64,000 nt of DNA from Candidatus Scalindua sp. (GTDB lineage Bacteria; Planctomycetota; Brocadiia; Brocadiales; Scalinduaceae): positions 62,001 through 126,000 of the forward strand of contig JALDRB010000005.1 in assembly GCA_031316155.1 (NCBI GenBank), given 5' to 3'. The translations under genes were made by a program, and so were the position numbers. Shown here piece by piece: positions 37,381-47,527 of the stretch (position 1 is its first letter; each line of letters begins with the position of its first letter). The notes beneath the pieces were generated by a model. It saw nothing but the letters and a program-made list of their open reading frames with translations. It ran no database searches and was not told where the DNA came from.

Positions 37381-38916
37381 TTAAGAACTTTTCCCCCGTA
37401 AATAGAAAGCCATCGCAGCAAACAATATGGCAAAGGAACAATAACCGATTGAAAAATCAACAGCAACTCCTAAACCAAACTTACTCATTACTCCATTTGG
37501 CGTTAGTTCGTAAGCATGAATAATACCTGTATATGAGAAGAACGCAGCGACCAGCGACCAGAAACATGCCCGTAAGAATTGCCTTTCGATAAGAAAAACT
37601 GAAATTGAAGCAAGTATCATGGACGTAAAGATGAATCCTCTCTCAAGCGATATCATCCCGTGTATAGCCAGATTATTGACAAATGCTTCTCTGCCTAAAA
37701 TATATAACGTAGTCCCGGCTGACCGGAGTGCACTTTCAACCATTAACAATCCCCATGCAGCAATAGCAGGAAAAAGGCCTACGGCTACTGCCATAGCATG
37801 TTTTTTAGGAGTTTCCTGAAACGCCTGTGCAACGATTACGATTCCTATCCACAATAATATCCCCAGACCTGCCTCTATCGGTATTACCTTAAGGGTGATG
37901 GTTATTAATCCGGTCAGACAAAGAAATGTTATAAAAATACCGTTTAAAATGGAGTAACCACCTTTAGCGCCAATCGCCTTCCAACCGGGATGCCCTATAT
38001 ATATGGTTGTGGGAAAACAACTCCCAAACAATGATGCGATAACGGAACCAATTCCATTGGCCAGGAGAGAGGGAAAGGTTCTATACTTATCTCCCGCGGC
38101 TTCCGCACTTTCAATATTCTGTAAAGAACCGATAACATTGAATACTCCCATTGGAATAATAATGGATATATATTGAAGAATATATTTACTGTGTATCAAA
38201 CCAATCATATCACCACCCTTAAAACGTGGCGGAGAAAATTGAAATATCCCGTCTGCTATTATGATATTCTCTCCATCCATATAACCCAATATCCACGCTA
38301 ATCCTGTACCAGCACAAATGGCAATCAGCCCCCCTGGTAATCCCAGGGGAAACCTCACTTTTGAAAAATATTGAACAAGTATTATGGCCAGTGGAAATAA
38401 AGCTACTACCGGTTTTTCAAAAATCTTAAATGCAAAATCCATTGAAATAAACGTTATGGCAATCCCCGCAAGTGTGGATAGTAAAGCAGCCCTCGGAGTA
38501 ATCCTCCTTAACTTTTCCCCTATCAGGGCACCCAGCATCTCTATCACTCCGCTAAGGAAACAGGCAACCATACCAACCTTCCATACTAAATATGGATCCT
38601 TTGTGTCCTGATATACAGGGAGCATAATAAAAAATATGAAGGCAAAAAGACTAACGGTATTTATCCCATAAGGCAATGCTGTAATATCATCCCTTCTTTC
38701 TTTAATTGCAAGTCTCCTTGCCTGCCACGAATAAAAAAGATTTCCCAGAAGTATTGATATAGCTGCTCCCGGTAGTATAATTCTGAAGATAAGAACATCA
38801 GGCATACCGCAGAGTATCTTGCAAAAACTTACGATAAGTATTAACTGTATGAGATTATCTATTGCAAGACCAAAAAATCCATCGATATCTCTCTTGACAA
38901 ATAAAGGATAACTCAT
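37381..38916 (-). CDS. NCS2/AzgA-type nucleobase permease
   Basis: A 511 aa membrane protein with about 12-14 hydrophobic segments. It begins MSYPLFVKRDIDGFFGLAIDNL and has ALPYGINTVS in an early loop, both typical of the xanthine/uracil/AzgA branch of nucleobase-cation symporters. It imports a purine or similar compound across the inner membrane; specificity cannot be read from the sequence. It is convergent with the PEP mutase gene (20 bp gap) and divergent from the ferritin-like pair. Confidence 0.85.
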   Translation of the reverse strand: MSYPLFVKRDIDGFFGLAIDNLIQLILIVSFCKILCGMPDVLIFRIILPGAAISILLGNLFYSWQARRLAIKERRDDITALPYGINTVSLFAFIFFIMLPVYQDTKDPYLVWKVGMVACFLSGVIEMLGALIGEKLRRITPRAALLSTLAGIAITFISMDFAFKIFEKPVVALFPLAIILVQYFSKVRFPLGLPGGLIAICAGTGLAWILGYMDGENIIIADGIFQFSPPRFKGGDMIGLIHSKYILQYISIIIPMGVFNVIGSLQNIESAEAAGDKYRTFPSLLANGIGSVIASLFGSCFPTTIYIGHPGWKAIGAKGGYSILNGIFITFLCLTGLITITLKVIPIEAGLGILLWIGIVIVAQAFQETPKKHAMAVAVGLFPAIAAWGLLMVESALRSAGTTLYILGREAFVNNLAIHGMISLERGFIFTSMILASISVFLIERQFLRACFWSLVAAFFSYTGIIHAYELTPNGVMSKFGLGVAVDFSIGYCSFAILFAAMAFYLRGKSS

Positions 38917-38963
38917 TTTTTACACTTGCCTTACTATTTAATCGTTTGTTATAATGCGCCGCA

Positions 38964-39206
38964 ATGATTAAGAAGAAACATCTCGTAGAAACACTATTTA
39001 AGGCTCTTGAATGCGAAGAAGAGGCAAACGCTCACTTCTATGGATACACCATTAATTCTCTTAAATATTATAAGTGGCTGAGTGAAGAAAAAAAGGAAAA
39101 GATAAAAGAAATCATAACAAAACTGGGAGCTGATTCGAAAAAACACAAAAGTATAATTGAAAAACTGATTGAACGCGTACAAGAGAGTAAAAAAAATGTA
39201 TTCTAG
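38964..39206 (+). CDS. small ferritin/rubrerythrin-like helical protein
   Basis: An 80 aa two-helix protein. Helix one contains LECEEEANAHFYGY and helix two GADSKKHKSIIEKL; the spacing of Glu and His resembles half of a di-iron ferritin-like domain, but the second motif lacks the acidic residue normally before His. It overlaps the next small gene by 11 bp, so the two are translationally coupled and may form a heteromeric di-iron site. Assignment is tentative. Confidence 0.6.
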   Translation: MIKKKHLVETLFKALECEEEANAHFYGYTINSLKYYKWLSEEKKEKIKEIITKLGADSKKHKSIIEKLIERVQESKKNVF

Positions 39207-39423
39207 TGAAGCGCTTTCCAATATGTTCCAAAAGATTTTAGAGTTTGAAGAAGATGTCAAGGCACTCTATGATGATTGCATTCAAAAACTTGATGATAAA
39301 GCCATCGTCGAAATCTTACAATCAATCAGCAATGAAGAAAAAGGCCATATTGAGCTGGCAAGAAATCTTTTAAAAACAATTCAGGAAGATTTCCTCAGAG
39401 AAGCCCGGGAGAAAGAAGAATAA
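39196..39423 (+). CDS. small ferritin-like protein with EExxH motif
   Basis: A 75 aa protein starting at the ATG at 39196, which overlaps the previous gene's end. Helix one has KILEFEEDVKALYDDC and helix two SISNEEKGHIELARNLL; E-E-K-G-H is the metal-binding pattern of rubrerythrin and ferritin-like proteins. At two helices it is about half a ferritin domain, the size of encapsulated-ferritin-type proteins, though no encapsulin gene or cargo peptide is visible. The longer frame from 39169 is unlikely because it would run through the preceding gene. Confidence 0.65.
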   Translation: MYSSEALSNMFQKILEFEEDVKALYDDCIQKLDDKAIVEILQSISNEEKGHIELARNLLKTIQEDFLREAREKEE

Positions 39424-39454
39424 CTGGCGCTCTTTTTTACCTTTCCCCAAAAGT

Positions 39455-41053
39455 TTAATGAACGTCTAAAGATGCTCTTATAAAACCTTTAAACAGTGGG
39501 TGCGGATTAGTTGGTTTCGACTTAAACTCGGGGTGAAATTGCACCGCCACAAACCAGGGATGGTCTTTCAATTCAATTATCTCAACCAGCTCACCATCTG
39601 ACGTTAAACCACTGAAAGTAATCCCCTTCGATGCGAATTTATCTTTATATTTATTATTAAATTCATAACGATGTCTATGCCGTTCATAAACTAGCTCCTT
39701 ATGGTAGCAATCATAAGCTATCGAATTTCTCTTAACTTTACATGCTTGTGACCCCAACCTCATAGTACCACCTTTGGTCTCGATATTTTTCTGTTCCTCC
39801 AATAAACAGATGACAGGATCAGGTGTGTTAGCATCAAATTCGGTACTGTTTGCATCCTTCAAGCCGCACACATTTCGTGCAAATTCAATTGTCGCACAAT
39901 GCATTCCCAGACATAATCCAAGAAATGGAATACTGTTTTCTCTTGCGTATGTTGCAGCGGCTATCTTACCCTCGATACCTCTTTCTCCAAACCCTCCTGG
40001 TATTAAAATACCTTTACAACCCTGAAGATGTTTATCAGCTCCATCCTTTTCGATATCTTCTGATTCTATTCTTCTTTTCAATACCTTTGCTGAATTACTA
40101 ATACCTCCGTGCAATAAGGCCTCGTAAATCGATTCATATGCTGATTTGTGTCCAATATATTTACCAACTATCGCAATCTCTGTCTCCCTTTCAGGATTCA
40201 TGAGAGTATCCAACATCTTGGTCCATTCAGAGAGAGGATTTTCCTTTTTCTTAAGATGAAGCTTTTTTAGGATTATTTCATCTAGTCCCTGCTCAACAAG
40301 CAGCAATGGTATCTCATATATGGAGGACCTCACATCCTTTTCCTCTATTATCGATTCACGTTCTACATTACAGAATAGAGACAGTTTCTCTTTTATACTT
40401 GCTGAAAGTGATTTCTCTGTTCTGCAAATCAATATGTCAGGTGCAATCCCTGCCTGACGTAACATCCCCACACCGTGCTGTGTTGGTTTCGTCTTCAGCT
40501 CATCAGCAGCTCTCAGATAGGGAATAAGTGTTAAATGAATGTAGAGTACGTTTTCTCTCCCTATTTCCTGACCAAATTGTCTGATAGCCTCTAAGAACGG
40601 TTGACTTTCAATATCTCCGACTATTCCACCAATCTCTGAAATTACAACGTCGGTATCAGAATTGGTTAATTTCCTTATACAATCCTTAATCTCATTTGTA
40701 ATGTGAGGTATAACCTGTATGGTTTTTCCCAGGTATTTTCCCTCACGTTCTTTTGAAATAACTGAGTGATAAATTGAACCGGTAGTAAAATTACAGTCTT
40801 TGTTCGTAATGGCATGTGTAAATCTTTCGTAATGTCCCAAATCAAGATCAGTTTCTGCACCATCATCGGTAACATAAACCTCCCCATGTTCATAAGGACT
40901 CATCGTACCCGGATCAACATTTACATAAGGGTCAAACTTTTGCAATCGTATACGAAGTCCATGGTTTTCCAGAAGTAACCCGATTGATGCTGCGTTTAAT
41001 CCCTTACCAAGCGATGAAACTACCCCACCTGTAACAAAAATATGCTTTGTCAT
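39455..41053 (-). CDS. pyrG: CTP synthase
   Basis: ATP- and glutamine-dependent amination of UTP to CTP. At 532 aa the length is normal. The synthetase domain starts [16 protein letters not shown] and contains [24 protein letters not shown]; the C-terminal glutaminase domain has the catalytic Cys in [18 protein letters not shown] and His-Glu in VQFHPEFKS. Last gene of the ppiC-kdsB-pyrG group; pyrG next to kdsB is common, since CTP is the co-substrate of KdsB. Confidence 0.97.
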   Translation of the reverse strand: MTKHIFVTGGVVSSLGKGLNAASIGLLLENHGLRIRLQKFDPYVNVDPGTMSPYEHGEVYVTDDGAETDLDLGHYERFTHAITNKDCNFTTGSIYHSVISKEREGKYLGKTIQVIPHITNEIKDCIRKLTNSDTDVVISEIGGIVGDIESQPFLEAIRQFGQEIGRENVLYIHLTLIPYLRAADELKTKPTQHGVGMLRQAGIAPDILICRTEKSLSASIKEKLSLFCNVERESIIEEKDVRSSIYEIPLLLVEQGLDEIILKKLHLKKKENPLSEWTKMLDTLMNPERETEIAIVGKYIGHKSAYESIYEALLHGGISNSAKVLKRRIESEDIEKDGADKHLQGCKGILIPGGFGERGIEGKIAAATYARENSIPFLGLCLGMHCATIEFARNVCGLKDANSTEFDANTPDPVICLLEEQKNIETKGGTMRLGSQACKVKRNSIAYDCYHKELVYERHRHRYEFNNKYKDKFASKGITFSGLTSDGELVEIIELKDHPWFVAVQFHPEFKSKPTNPHPLFKGFIRASLDVH

Positions 41054-41143
41054 GTATACTATCTCCAGATAACTTTTTTACCGGTTTCAACCTCTCTCCA
41101 TCCCTGATTAGAGATCATTCTTGAACACTTGTGTAAATTCAAC

Positions 41144-41959
41144 TCATTTCTTTCTGATCCGATACCTGTCTATAAACCGCTCAAAACCCTCTGGTGTATC
41201 GACACCTTCACATGTATAAGGTGTAACAACAACTTTGATTTTATAACCATTTGAAAGAACTCTGAGTTGCTCTAATTTTTCGGCATCTTCCAGTCCTGAC
41301 GCGGGAAGCTTAGAATATGCTAACAGAAAATCTTTTCGATAAATATATATGCCAAGGTGTTTCAGAAAGGAAAAGGTTGTTTTCTTACTTCCTTGAACTC
41401 CACCGATTTTTTTCTCTTTTGTCGTAAATTCAAATTCATTGTCTTTATCTCTGACAAAAGGAATAGGCGCTCTTGAAAAATACAGAGCATAATCATCATT
41501 ATCGAGAACAATTTTAACAACGTTTGGATTCATAAATTCATCCTCAGAACTTATTACGTTTGCCAGGGTACACATCACCGCCTCCCTCTCAGAATACATA
41601 GTCTCTATCAAGGCATCTATCATGTTGCCTCTGATATCAGGTTCATCACCCTGCACATTTACAACAAAATCAACATCCAACTGAGATGCTACTTCAGCAA
41701 TCCTGTCAGTTCCCGATTTATGGTGCATGGAAGTCATTCTAGCACATCCTGAGAATTGGCTTACAACCTCTATGATACGTTCATCGTCTGCTGCAATAAT
41801 AACTTCTTGAACATTTTTTGCCGTCTTTACTTTTTCATACACATGCTCAATAAGAAATTTACCCGTATATTTTTTTGCTTCATATTTAATCAGTTTGCCT
41901 GGAAGCCTCGTTGAGGCATATCTTGCAGGGATAATGGCTATGGTTTTGTATTTATCCAT
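41144..41959 (-). CDS. kdsB: 3-deoxy-manno-octulosonate cytidylyltransferase
   Basis: Activates KDO with CTP to CMP-KDO for lipid A-core synthesis, which implies a Gram-negative LPS-type outer membrane. The 271 aa protein starts TIAIIPARYASTRLPGK and contains SGTDRIAEVA, the VNVQGDEPDI metal-binding segment and the LEDAEKLEQLRVL tail. An insert around residues 150-165 makes it slightly longer than typical. It lies between ppiC and pyrG. Confidence 0.94.
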   Translation of the reverse strand: MDKYKTIAIIPARYASTRLPGKLIKYEAKKYTGKFLIEHVYEKVKTAKNVQEVIIAADDERIIEVVSQFSGCARMTSMHHKSGTDRIAEVASQLDVDFVVNVQGDEPDIRGNMIDALIETMYSEREAVMCTLANVISSEDEFMNPNVVKIVLDNDDYALYFSRAPIPFVRDKDNEFEFTTKEKKIGGVQGSKKTTFSFLKHLGIYIYRKDFLLAYSKLPASGLEDAEKLEQLRVLSNGYKIKVVVTPYTCEGVDTPEGFERFIDRYRIRKK

Positions 41960-42046
41960 TGAATGCTCTATAAAAGGAATTGAATGGAGACATCACCCCA
42001 CCTTCAGGCTGAGGAGCGTCAAGAATTGAAACTTTGCGGTAAGCAT

Positions 42047-42967
42047 TTACTCATCAGGTAAATTTTTCTTGATTTCGGCAGTTTCTACAAGGTTTAAGAG
42101 CCACGGTCCTACTCTTTTCTGAACTTTTACAGCCATTACAAATTTTTGAAGTTCATCTCTTACTTCACTAAACTTCTTCATACTTCTCGGTACTCGATTT
42201 TCAATCTTTAAGATATGGTATCCATCATCGGACTTGATTATTTCACTTACTCCACCTTTTTTTAAATCCTTCACTGCATCCCCAAGAATTCAATTAGATG
42301 CAAATGTAAGCATCTTACCCCCTCGAGAAGCTGAACTTCTATCAATAGATTCCTTTTTTGCCAATGCTTCAAAGTCTACGCCCGCATTTATTTGTTCAAC
42401 TATTTTCTCAGCTTCCCTCATTGAACTCAATACAATCTGGCTGGCTATTATTTTTTCTCCGTATTGTTCTTCGTAAGCCTCACGTAATTCGTCATCGGTT
42501 AACTTTACTGTCTTCATAATAATTTTTTCAGCCAACAGTTCAGCTTCCACCTGTTCTTTCGTAAGCCTAAAGGCGTGAATTATCTCTCCTCGATACTGTT
42601 CCATTGTTACACCGGCCTTTTCTAGTTCCTTGACAAATTCCTTTTCGTCTTTCATACCACTTTTATTTATTTGTTGTTTTACCTCACCTTGAACCAGATC
42701 ATCAATTCTCTTCTTTATTTCTTCTTCAGTTACTTTCACATTACTTCGTTCTGCTTCTTGTTTTACAAGCGTCCTTCTAATCAACTGCTCAAGACCTTCT
42801 CTACCGTAGGTTTTTATTAATAAATCTGCGAGAATATCACGGCTCAGTTCCTGCCCATTTACAACAGCAACTACTTGACTGTCTGCTTGAACCCGAAAGC
42901 ATGAAATCAAACTGCTAATGGTAAGGGTTAGAAATATAGTACCAATTACGATAATTCTTTTTTTCAT
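42047..42967 (-). pseudogene. PpiC/SurA-type peptidyl-prolyl isomerase with in-frame TGA
   Basis: A single frame of 307 codons with TGA at 42290-42292. The first part has a lipoprotein-like or signal sequence (ends near SSLISCFRV), a SurA-N-like helical region and the start of the parvulin domain (KIIASQIVLSSMREAEKIVEQINAGVDF). After the stop the parvulin core continues in frame (VKDLKKGGVSEIIKSDDGYHILKIENR). Without read-through the catalytic domain is incomplete. A chaperone for outer-membrane or periplasmic proteins is expected. A point mutation or base error is the simplest cause. Confidence 0.8.
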
Positions 42968-43272
42968 AATTTAGAATTTCCTAAAAATGTTTTTTCTGAA
43001 CACGAAAAATAAACAGTAAATACTATTTGATATACTCATAGAGGAAAAGAATTTCACGTATCAAATCGAATCGAAGCCTTAGAATACCATGGGGTTACTA
43101 TAGTGTCAACTGCATTTTGAACTTATGTCAAGGTCAACTTTCAGCCCGTTGAGGATCCTGCCGGTAAGAATATTCTTAACACAAAACACTGAGGAGGAAT
43201 TAATTGGAATAATTAATAGTTTTGTAACGATAGGAAAGAAATAGATGAAAATGAAACAGAAGCAATCATATA

Positions 43273-43614
43273 TCAGTTAATTAAAATCTCAAGTTTTTTA
43301 TTAAATTTCAGGGCTACACCACATTTTCTCTCTTCGGGACAACTTCCCACAATCTCATTCCTGATAACTTCCCCGCTACCACCAAGTCTTATCGTTCTTT
43401 CAGGAAGCATAGGAGAAGAAGTCTTTGCCAGTATTTCAAACTCAACTCTTGTCCCAACTTGAAACAGTTTGATATTTTCCGGTAAAACTTCAAAATAAAC
43501 GCCAGTTGAACTGATATTCTTCGACTCAACTTTTCTATTAAGCACCATAATTGGTAGAGAGAGACATAACCTTCTGTAATGACGTTTCTCTTCACCTTTA
43601 AAAGATTGTGTCAT
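43273..43614 (-). CDS. PilZ-domain protein
   Basis: About 113 aa from the ATG at 43614. The c-di-GMP-binding signature is nearly canonical: basic motif EEKRHYRRLCLSLP (RxxxR-like) followed by NISSTGVYFEV (the (D/N)xSxxG motif), then a beta barrel ending CGVALKFN. It probably senses c-di-GMP, though no output domain is present. An upstream in-frame TTG at 43659 would add 15 residues with no ribosome site. Standalone. Confidence 0.85.
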   Translation of the reverse strand: MTQSFKGEEKRHYRRLCLSLPIMVLNRKVESKNISSTGVYFEVLPENIKLFQVGTRVEFEILAKTSSPMLPERTIRLGGSGEVIRNEIVGSCPEERKCGVALKFNKKLEILIN

Positions 43615-44308
43615 AAGTCTTTTTTTCCCATAATTTGTGGCTTCCCAGTCAGAAAACAACCTTAATCTTTATACAGATGATAAAAACAATTGCTGTCCGG
43701 ACAAAACATGAGTCAGTAATATTAGGTTTTTTAGAAATTTAAAAATAGCCATACACTCTTTAAACAACTTTCATGCCACACAAGATGAATTATACTGTTT
43801 TCCTGTAAGCTATTTTTAAAAGGTAACTTATGATTTGTTTTTTTATAAAGTAACGATTGCTGGAAAATGTTTTTTATAAAAAAGTTGTTTACTAAAAAGA
43901 ACTTGGAGGTCTGACAGTTCTCTGTTTGAACTTAAAGATAGTGAATTGTAAGGGTTACGGAGATAAAGCTCTGTTGATTTTCCGCAACATCGATTCAACA
44001 ATAGCAGACATAATAACCGGATGTCTCTTAGATGCCTGGGAAAATCATAAGAATTTAATGTTGTGTACAAAACTGCCTATGACAATTTTGCGATTTTAAG
44101 GTATGGAATAACCACTTGATCGCAAAAGCAGGTATATGGTGACAAAGCACGGCAGGTTCATTACTTAAATTTTGAGAGTTGATGTGTAAAATGAGGATCT
44201 TGAAAGCCTTGAAGAGCGAAACAGCGAAGTAAAACGTCCGCTCGTCATGAGTGAAATGTGAAAATTAGCGTCGGGAGCAAATGGTGAGTTCTCTCTCTTT
44301 GCCTCTGA
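43615..44308. other. intergenic, nothing recognised
   Basis: 694 bp between PilZ and nitroreductase genes. It contains only unsupported short frames. I see no conserved motif and no member of the repeat families. Confidence 0.5.
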
Positions 44309-44950
44309 TCAATTATGTTCCTGAATATATGATTCTCCGTATTTCTCACGATACACGAGCTTATCCAGACTTAATCTCGGTCTCGGATCAGGATCCTCGT
44401 CTGGAATGCCAAGAGGTAATAGTGCCATTACCTCAACAAATTCAGGTATTTCCAGAATCTCTTTCACTTTATTGTCATCGTACCATCGAACCCAACAAGT
44501 CCCTAAACCCAATTCAACTGCCCGGAGAACAATATGTTCAACAGCTATAGATACATTTGTTGCCGCTGCCGTAATAAGATCTTTCCTTGTGACAGTTTTC
44601 ATGCCCTTCTTTAGATATGGTATAAATATATCTCTCGTCCTTGCAGAAAGCGCACCTGATTCAATCAGCTCTTCTACCCTGACTGAAAACTCATTAAAGG
44701 CACTTAAATCTGCACAACAGATAATTATGACCGGAGCTCTCCTGATGTAGGCCTGGTTATGTGCTGCCTCCTGCAAGTTCTTTTTAGTTTTTTCATCTTT
44801 TACTACAATAAATCTCCATGGCTGTGTATTTGTTCCTGACGGAGCCAACCTGGCACTTTCAATTAACATTCTGATCTTTTCATCCGGTATAAGATCCGAT
44901 TTGAATTTTCTTATACTCCTCCGTTTCCTTATGGCTTCCCATACATCCAT
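44309..44950 (-). CDS. nitroreductase-family oxidoreductase
   Basis: A 213 aa FMN-dependent NAD(P)H oxidoreductase fold. DVWEAIRKRRSIRKFKSD at the N-terminus, SARLAPSGTNTQPWRFIVV and LGLGTCWVRWYDD, plus LLPLGIPDEDPDPRPR towards the C-terminus, are family features. Substrates in this family range from nitroaromatics to flavins and cobalamin precursors; nothing here points to one. It is divergent from aroDE across a 235 bp gap. Confidence 0.88.
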   Translation of the reverse strand: MDVWEAIRKRRSIRKFKSDLIPDEKIRMLIESARLAPSGTNTQPWRFIVVKDEKTKKNLQEAAHNQAYIRRAPVIIICCADLSAFNEFSVRVEELIESGALSARTRDIFIPYLKKGMKTVTRKDLITAAATNVSIAVEHIVLRAVELGLGTCWVRWYDDNKVKEILEIPEFVEVMALLPLGIPDEDPDPRPRLSLDKLVYREKYGESYIQEHN

Positions 44951-45065
44951 GATATCCTCCTCGATAAGATGAAAAATTCATCTCCCCATTCAAACAACTA
45001 GAAAGATGAAAATAGGTGATTTCCGCTAATTCGTTTTCCTGAATTTAACAATACGAAAAGTAAGG

Positions 45066-45093
45066 TTGACTATTCTAAGGTATAAAATATAAT
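45066..45093 (+). promoter_or_regulatory. candidate sigma70 promoter for aroDE
   Basis: TTGACT at 45066-45071 and TATAAT at 45088-45093 with a 16 bp spacer, about 95 bp upstream of aroDE. Confidence 0.5.
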
Positions 45094-45185
45094 AATCAAC
45101 AAATACTTACTCGTAATGTATTATACGAGAACAACTGACACCTCAGTAACAATGGTGTATATTTTCTTCATTCTAATATACAGAA

Positions 45186-46655
45186 ATGATTTGTGTTCCT
45201 ATCACGGCCAGAAGAACTGAAGCGGTTATTCATGAGATGTCATTGGCCGTGAAACATGCAGACATAATAGAGCTTCGCCTTGACTTTATTTCGGAAATGC
45301 ATGAAGCAAGAACATGCATGGAAAGAGCATTGAAATGCAGAACCAAGTCAATAATTGTCACAAACAGACCCATAAGGGAAGGCGGTAATTTCTCCGGTAG
45401 TGAACAGGACAGAATAAAGCTGCTACAAGAAGCTATAGACTTGGGCGCTGATTATGTTGACGTTGAACATGATTCTATAAAGCACATTTCCAGACAGGAT
45501 AGTACCAAAATAATTGTCTCTTACCATAATTTTAAAGATACTCCGCGTAACATAAACAAAATTTATGATGAAATTTGCCAATGCAAACCCGACATAGTAA
45601 AAATTGTCACTTACGCACACGATATTACGGATAACATCAGAATATTTAAACTATTGCAGACTGCACCCCTGCCAACTATCTCGTTTTGCATGGGAGATTG
45701 TGGTCACATAAGCAGAATTCTTACCAGGAAATTTGGAGGATTTCTGACATTCGCATCACTCGATAAAGGTAAGGAATCTGCTCCCGGACAATTAACAGTT
45801 AATGATCTTGTTAATACCTATCATTTTAAAAAGATAAACAAAGAAACAAGCGTTTACGGTATTGTTGGGAATCCTGTATCGCATAGTATGAGCCCTGCCA
45901 TTCATAACTGCTCCTTCCTCGAAAAGGGACTTAACAGTGTTTATGTACCTATGAAAGTACTGGACATTGTCTCTTTTGTAAGAGAGTTCAGAAAAATAAA
46001 TATCCAGGGACTCAGCATCACCATCCCGCACAAAGAAACCATAGTACCACTACTGGATGATATTGATACCACTGCCAGAAAGATTGGCGCGATTAATACC
46101 GTTGTAAATCAAAACGGTATATTTAAGGGCTTCAATACTGACTGCGTAGCTGCTGTGCAGGGATTAGAAAATGGTATGAACAATAACGAGATTTCCTCTC
46201 ATACCGTTGCCATTATTGGGGCTGGAGGTGCAGCAAGGGCAATTGCATTCGGGCTTAAAGATAAAGGTTGTGATATAACCATATACAATCGTAACGTTGA
46301 ACATGCGATCAAACTATCTCATGAAATTGGTTGCAAATACAAGAGGCTTGAGGAAATTTGTCAGGTAGACACCGATATCCTCATAAACTGTACCCCCATT
46401 GGCATGTTTCCTGAGGTTGAGGTTTCTCCGGTTCCAAAAGAGGCACTGAGAAAAGGTATGGTTGTTTTTGATTCCATTTACAACCCTATAAAAACAAGGC
46501 TCCTCCTTGATGCAGAAGCCAGTGGCTGTCATACCGTTAATGGACTTACCATGTTCATTAACCAAGCTGCGGAACAATTCAGGCTCTGGACAGGAATCAA
46601 TCCTTCAGTGGAATTAATGAGAAAGGCAGCATTGGAAAAATTATCCGTTGAATGA
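45186..46655 (+). CDS. aroDE: bifunctional 3-dehydroquinate dehydratase / shikimate dehydrogenase
   Basis: Catalyses steps 3 and 4 of the shikimate pathway. The first ~220 residues are a type I dehydroquinase: ELRLDFI, the catalytic His in KIIVSYHNFKDTP and the Schiff-base Lys in PDIVKIVTYA. The rest is a shikimate dehydrogenase: GIVGNPVSHSMSPAIHN, SITIPHKETI, the NADP loop IIGAGGAARAI and NCTPIGM, with GLTMFINQAAEQF at the end. Fused AroDE is familiar from plants and chlamydiae and occurs in some planctomycetes. A MITE-A separates it from the damaged aroK. Confidence 0.95.
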   Translation: MICVPITARRTEAVIHEMSLAVKHADIIELRLDFISEMHEARTCMERALKCRTKSIIVTNRPIREGGNFSGSEQDRIKLLQEAIDLGADYVDVEHDSIKHISRQDSTKIIVSYHNFKDTPRNINKIYDEICQCKPDIVKIVTYAHDITDNIRIFKLLQTAPLPTISFCMGDCGHISRILTRKFGGFLTFASLDKGKESAPGQLTVNDLVNTYHFKKINKETSVYGIVGNPVSHSMSPAIHNCSFLEKGLNSVYVPMKVLDIVSFVREFRKINIQGLSITIPHKETIVPLLDDIDTTARKIGAINTVVNQNGIFKGFNTDCVAAVQGLENGMNNNEISSHTVAIIGAGGAARAIAFGLKDKGCDITIYNRNVEHAIKLSHEIGCKYKRLEEICQVDTDILINCTPIGMFPEVEVSPVPKEALRKGMVVFDSIYNPIKTRLLLDAEASGCHTVNGLTMFINQAAEQFRLWTGINPSVELMRKAALEKLSVE

Positions 46656-46660
46656 TACTA

Positions 46661-46822
46661 TGCTAAAACCGATTTGGTTTTCGGTTTTACTGGAAACCAA
46701 ACCTTGGTGAAGGTATCCCCCAGGCGCCGAGGACTTTACTCGCTCAATTTTATCTCGGATTTTACCTGTCTGCGTGCGTCCCTTACGCACAGGCAGGTCC
46801 GAAAACCATTATGAGATGAGTG
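46661..46822. mobile_element. MITE-A copy 4 with extra hairpin
   Basis: Longest copy (162 bp). It carries a 33 bp hairpin insertion (46765-46797, CCTGTCTGCGTGCG facing ACGCACAGGCAGG), lacks about 8 bp in the middle, and has TGCT...AGTG ends in place of TACT...AGTA, still flanked by TA. It lies 5 bp after the aroDE stop. Confidence 0.8.
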
Positions 46823-46949
46823 TATTTCGAAAAATAGAGAAGATCTTAGCCCCCCAACCGTTACCAGTACCAGCTCGAATACGTAATTCAGCTGGGAGGA
46901 CGTATCCCGGAACGGTTTCTATACTGGCAGGCAGAAAGGGTAAAGTTCT

Positions 46950-47482
46950 TTGAATATAGTTTTAATTGGATTCAGGGGCACGGGAAAAGCACCATTGGTA
47001 AACTTCTCGCCAATCGTTTGAAAAGGTTTTATCGATACAGACGAATATATTGTTAACACCACGGGAAAAACGATTAAGGAAATTTTTCAGGAAGAGGGAG
47101 AAAAAAGTTTCGCCAGATAGAAGCAGATACTATAGCACTGTTAAGAGTAATGGACAAAAAATAATTGCCGCTGGAGGAGGTGTTGTTCTAAATAACAAAA
47201 ATGTAGAAACCTTGAAGAGCAACGGAGTCCTCATCCTCTTAGAAGCTGCTCCCGAAATCATCCACAAGCGTATATCACTTGACGAAAAAAACCATGCATC
47301 AAAGACCATCTCTGACAGACAAAGGAGCATTTGAAGAAATCAAACATCTCATAAAACAACGACAGAAACTTTACGATGAAGCAGCCTCCCATAGAATAAA
47401 CACATCGAACAAATCCACAGAAGAGATAGTTGAAGAAATACTCTTCATCATAGGAAATTTAAAGGCTGAGGGGAATTATTAA
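46950..47482 (+). pseudogene. aroK: shikimate kinase, multiply frameshifted
   Basis: Remnants of AroK, step 5 of the shikimate pathway, in several frames: NIVLIGFRGTGK (the Walker A, missing one A after GGAAA), then IDTDEYIVNTTGKTIKEIFQEEGE, IEADTIALL, KKIIAAGGGVVLNNKNVETLK, LILLEAAPEIIHKRIS, RPSLTDKGAFEEIKHLIKQRQKLYDEAASHRI and the C-terminal helix. At least three single-base gaps disrupt it. Order after aroDE is as expected for an aro operon. A cell making aromatic amino acids needs this step, so an intact kinase should exist elsewhere or the indels are technical. Confidence 0.85.
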
Positions 47483-47527
47483 GGGAATACGGTCTGTTTC
47501 ATTTTAAGTTAGAAAAAATATTCCCTC

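Noticed and set aside
15017..42967. Stop-codon reassignment or selenocysteine
   Set aside because: Interrupted genes use TGA, TAG and TAA once each, and intact neighbours end normally with all three; no SECIS-like hairpin was seen after the TGA in ppiC.
47050..47334. Separate small protein at 47050
   Set aside because: It is a chance open stretch across the frameshifted aroK remnant.
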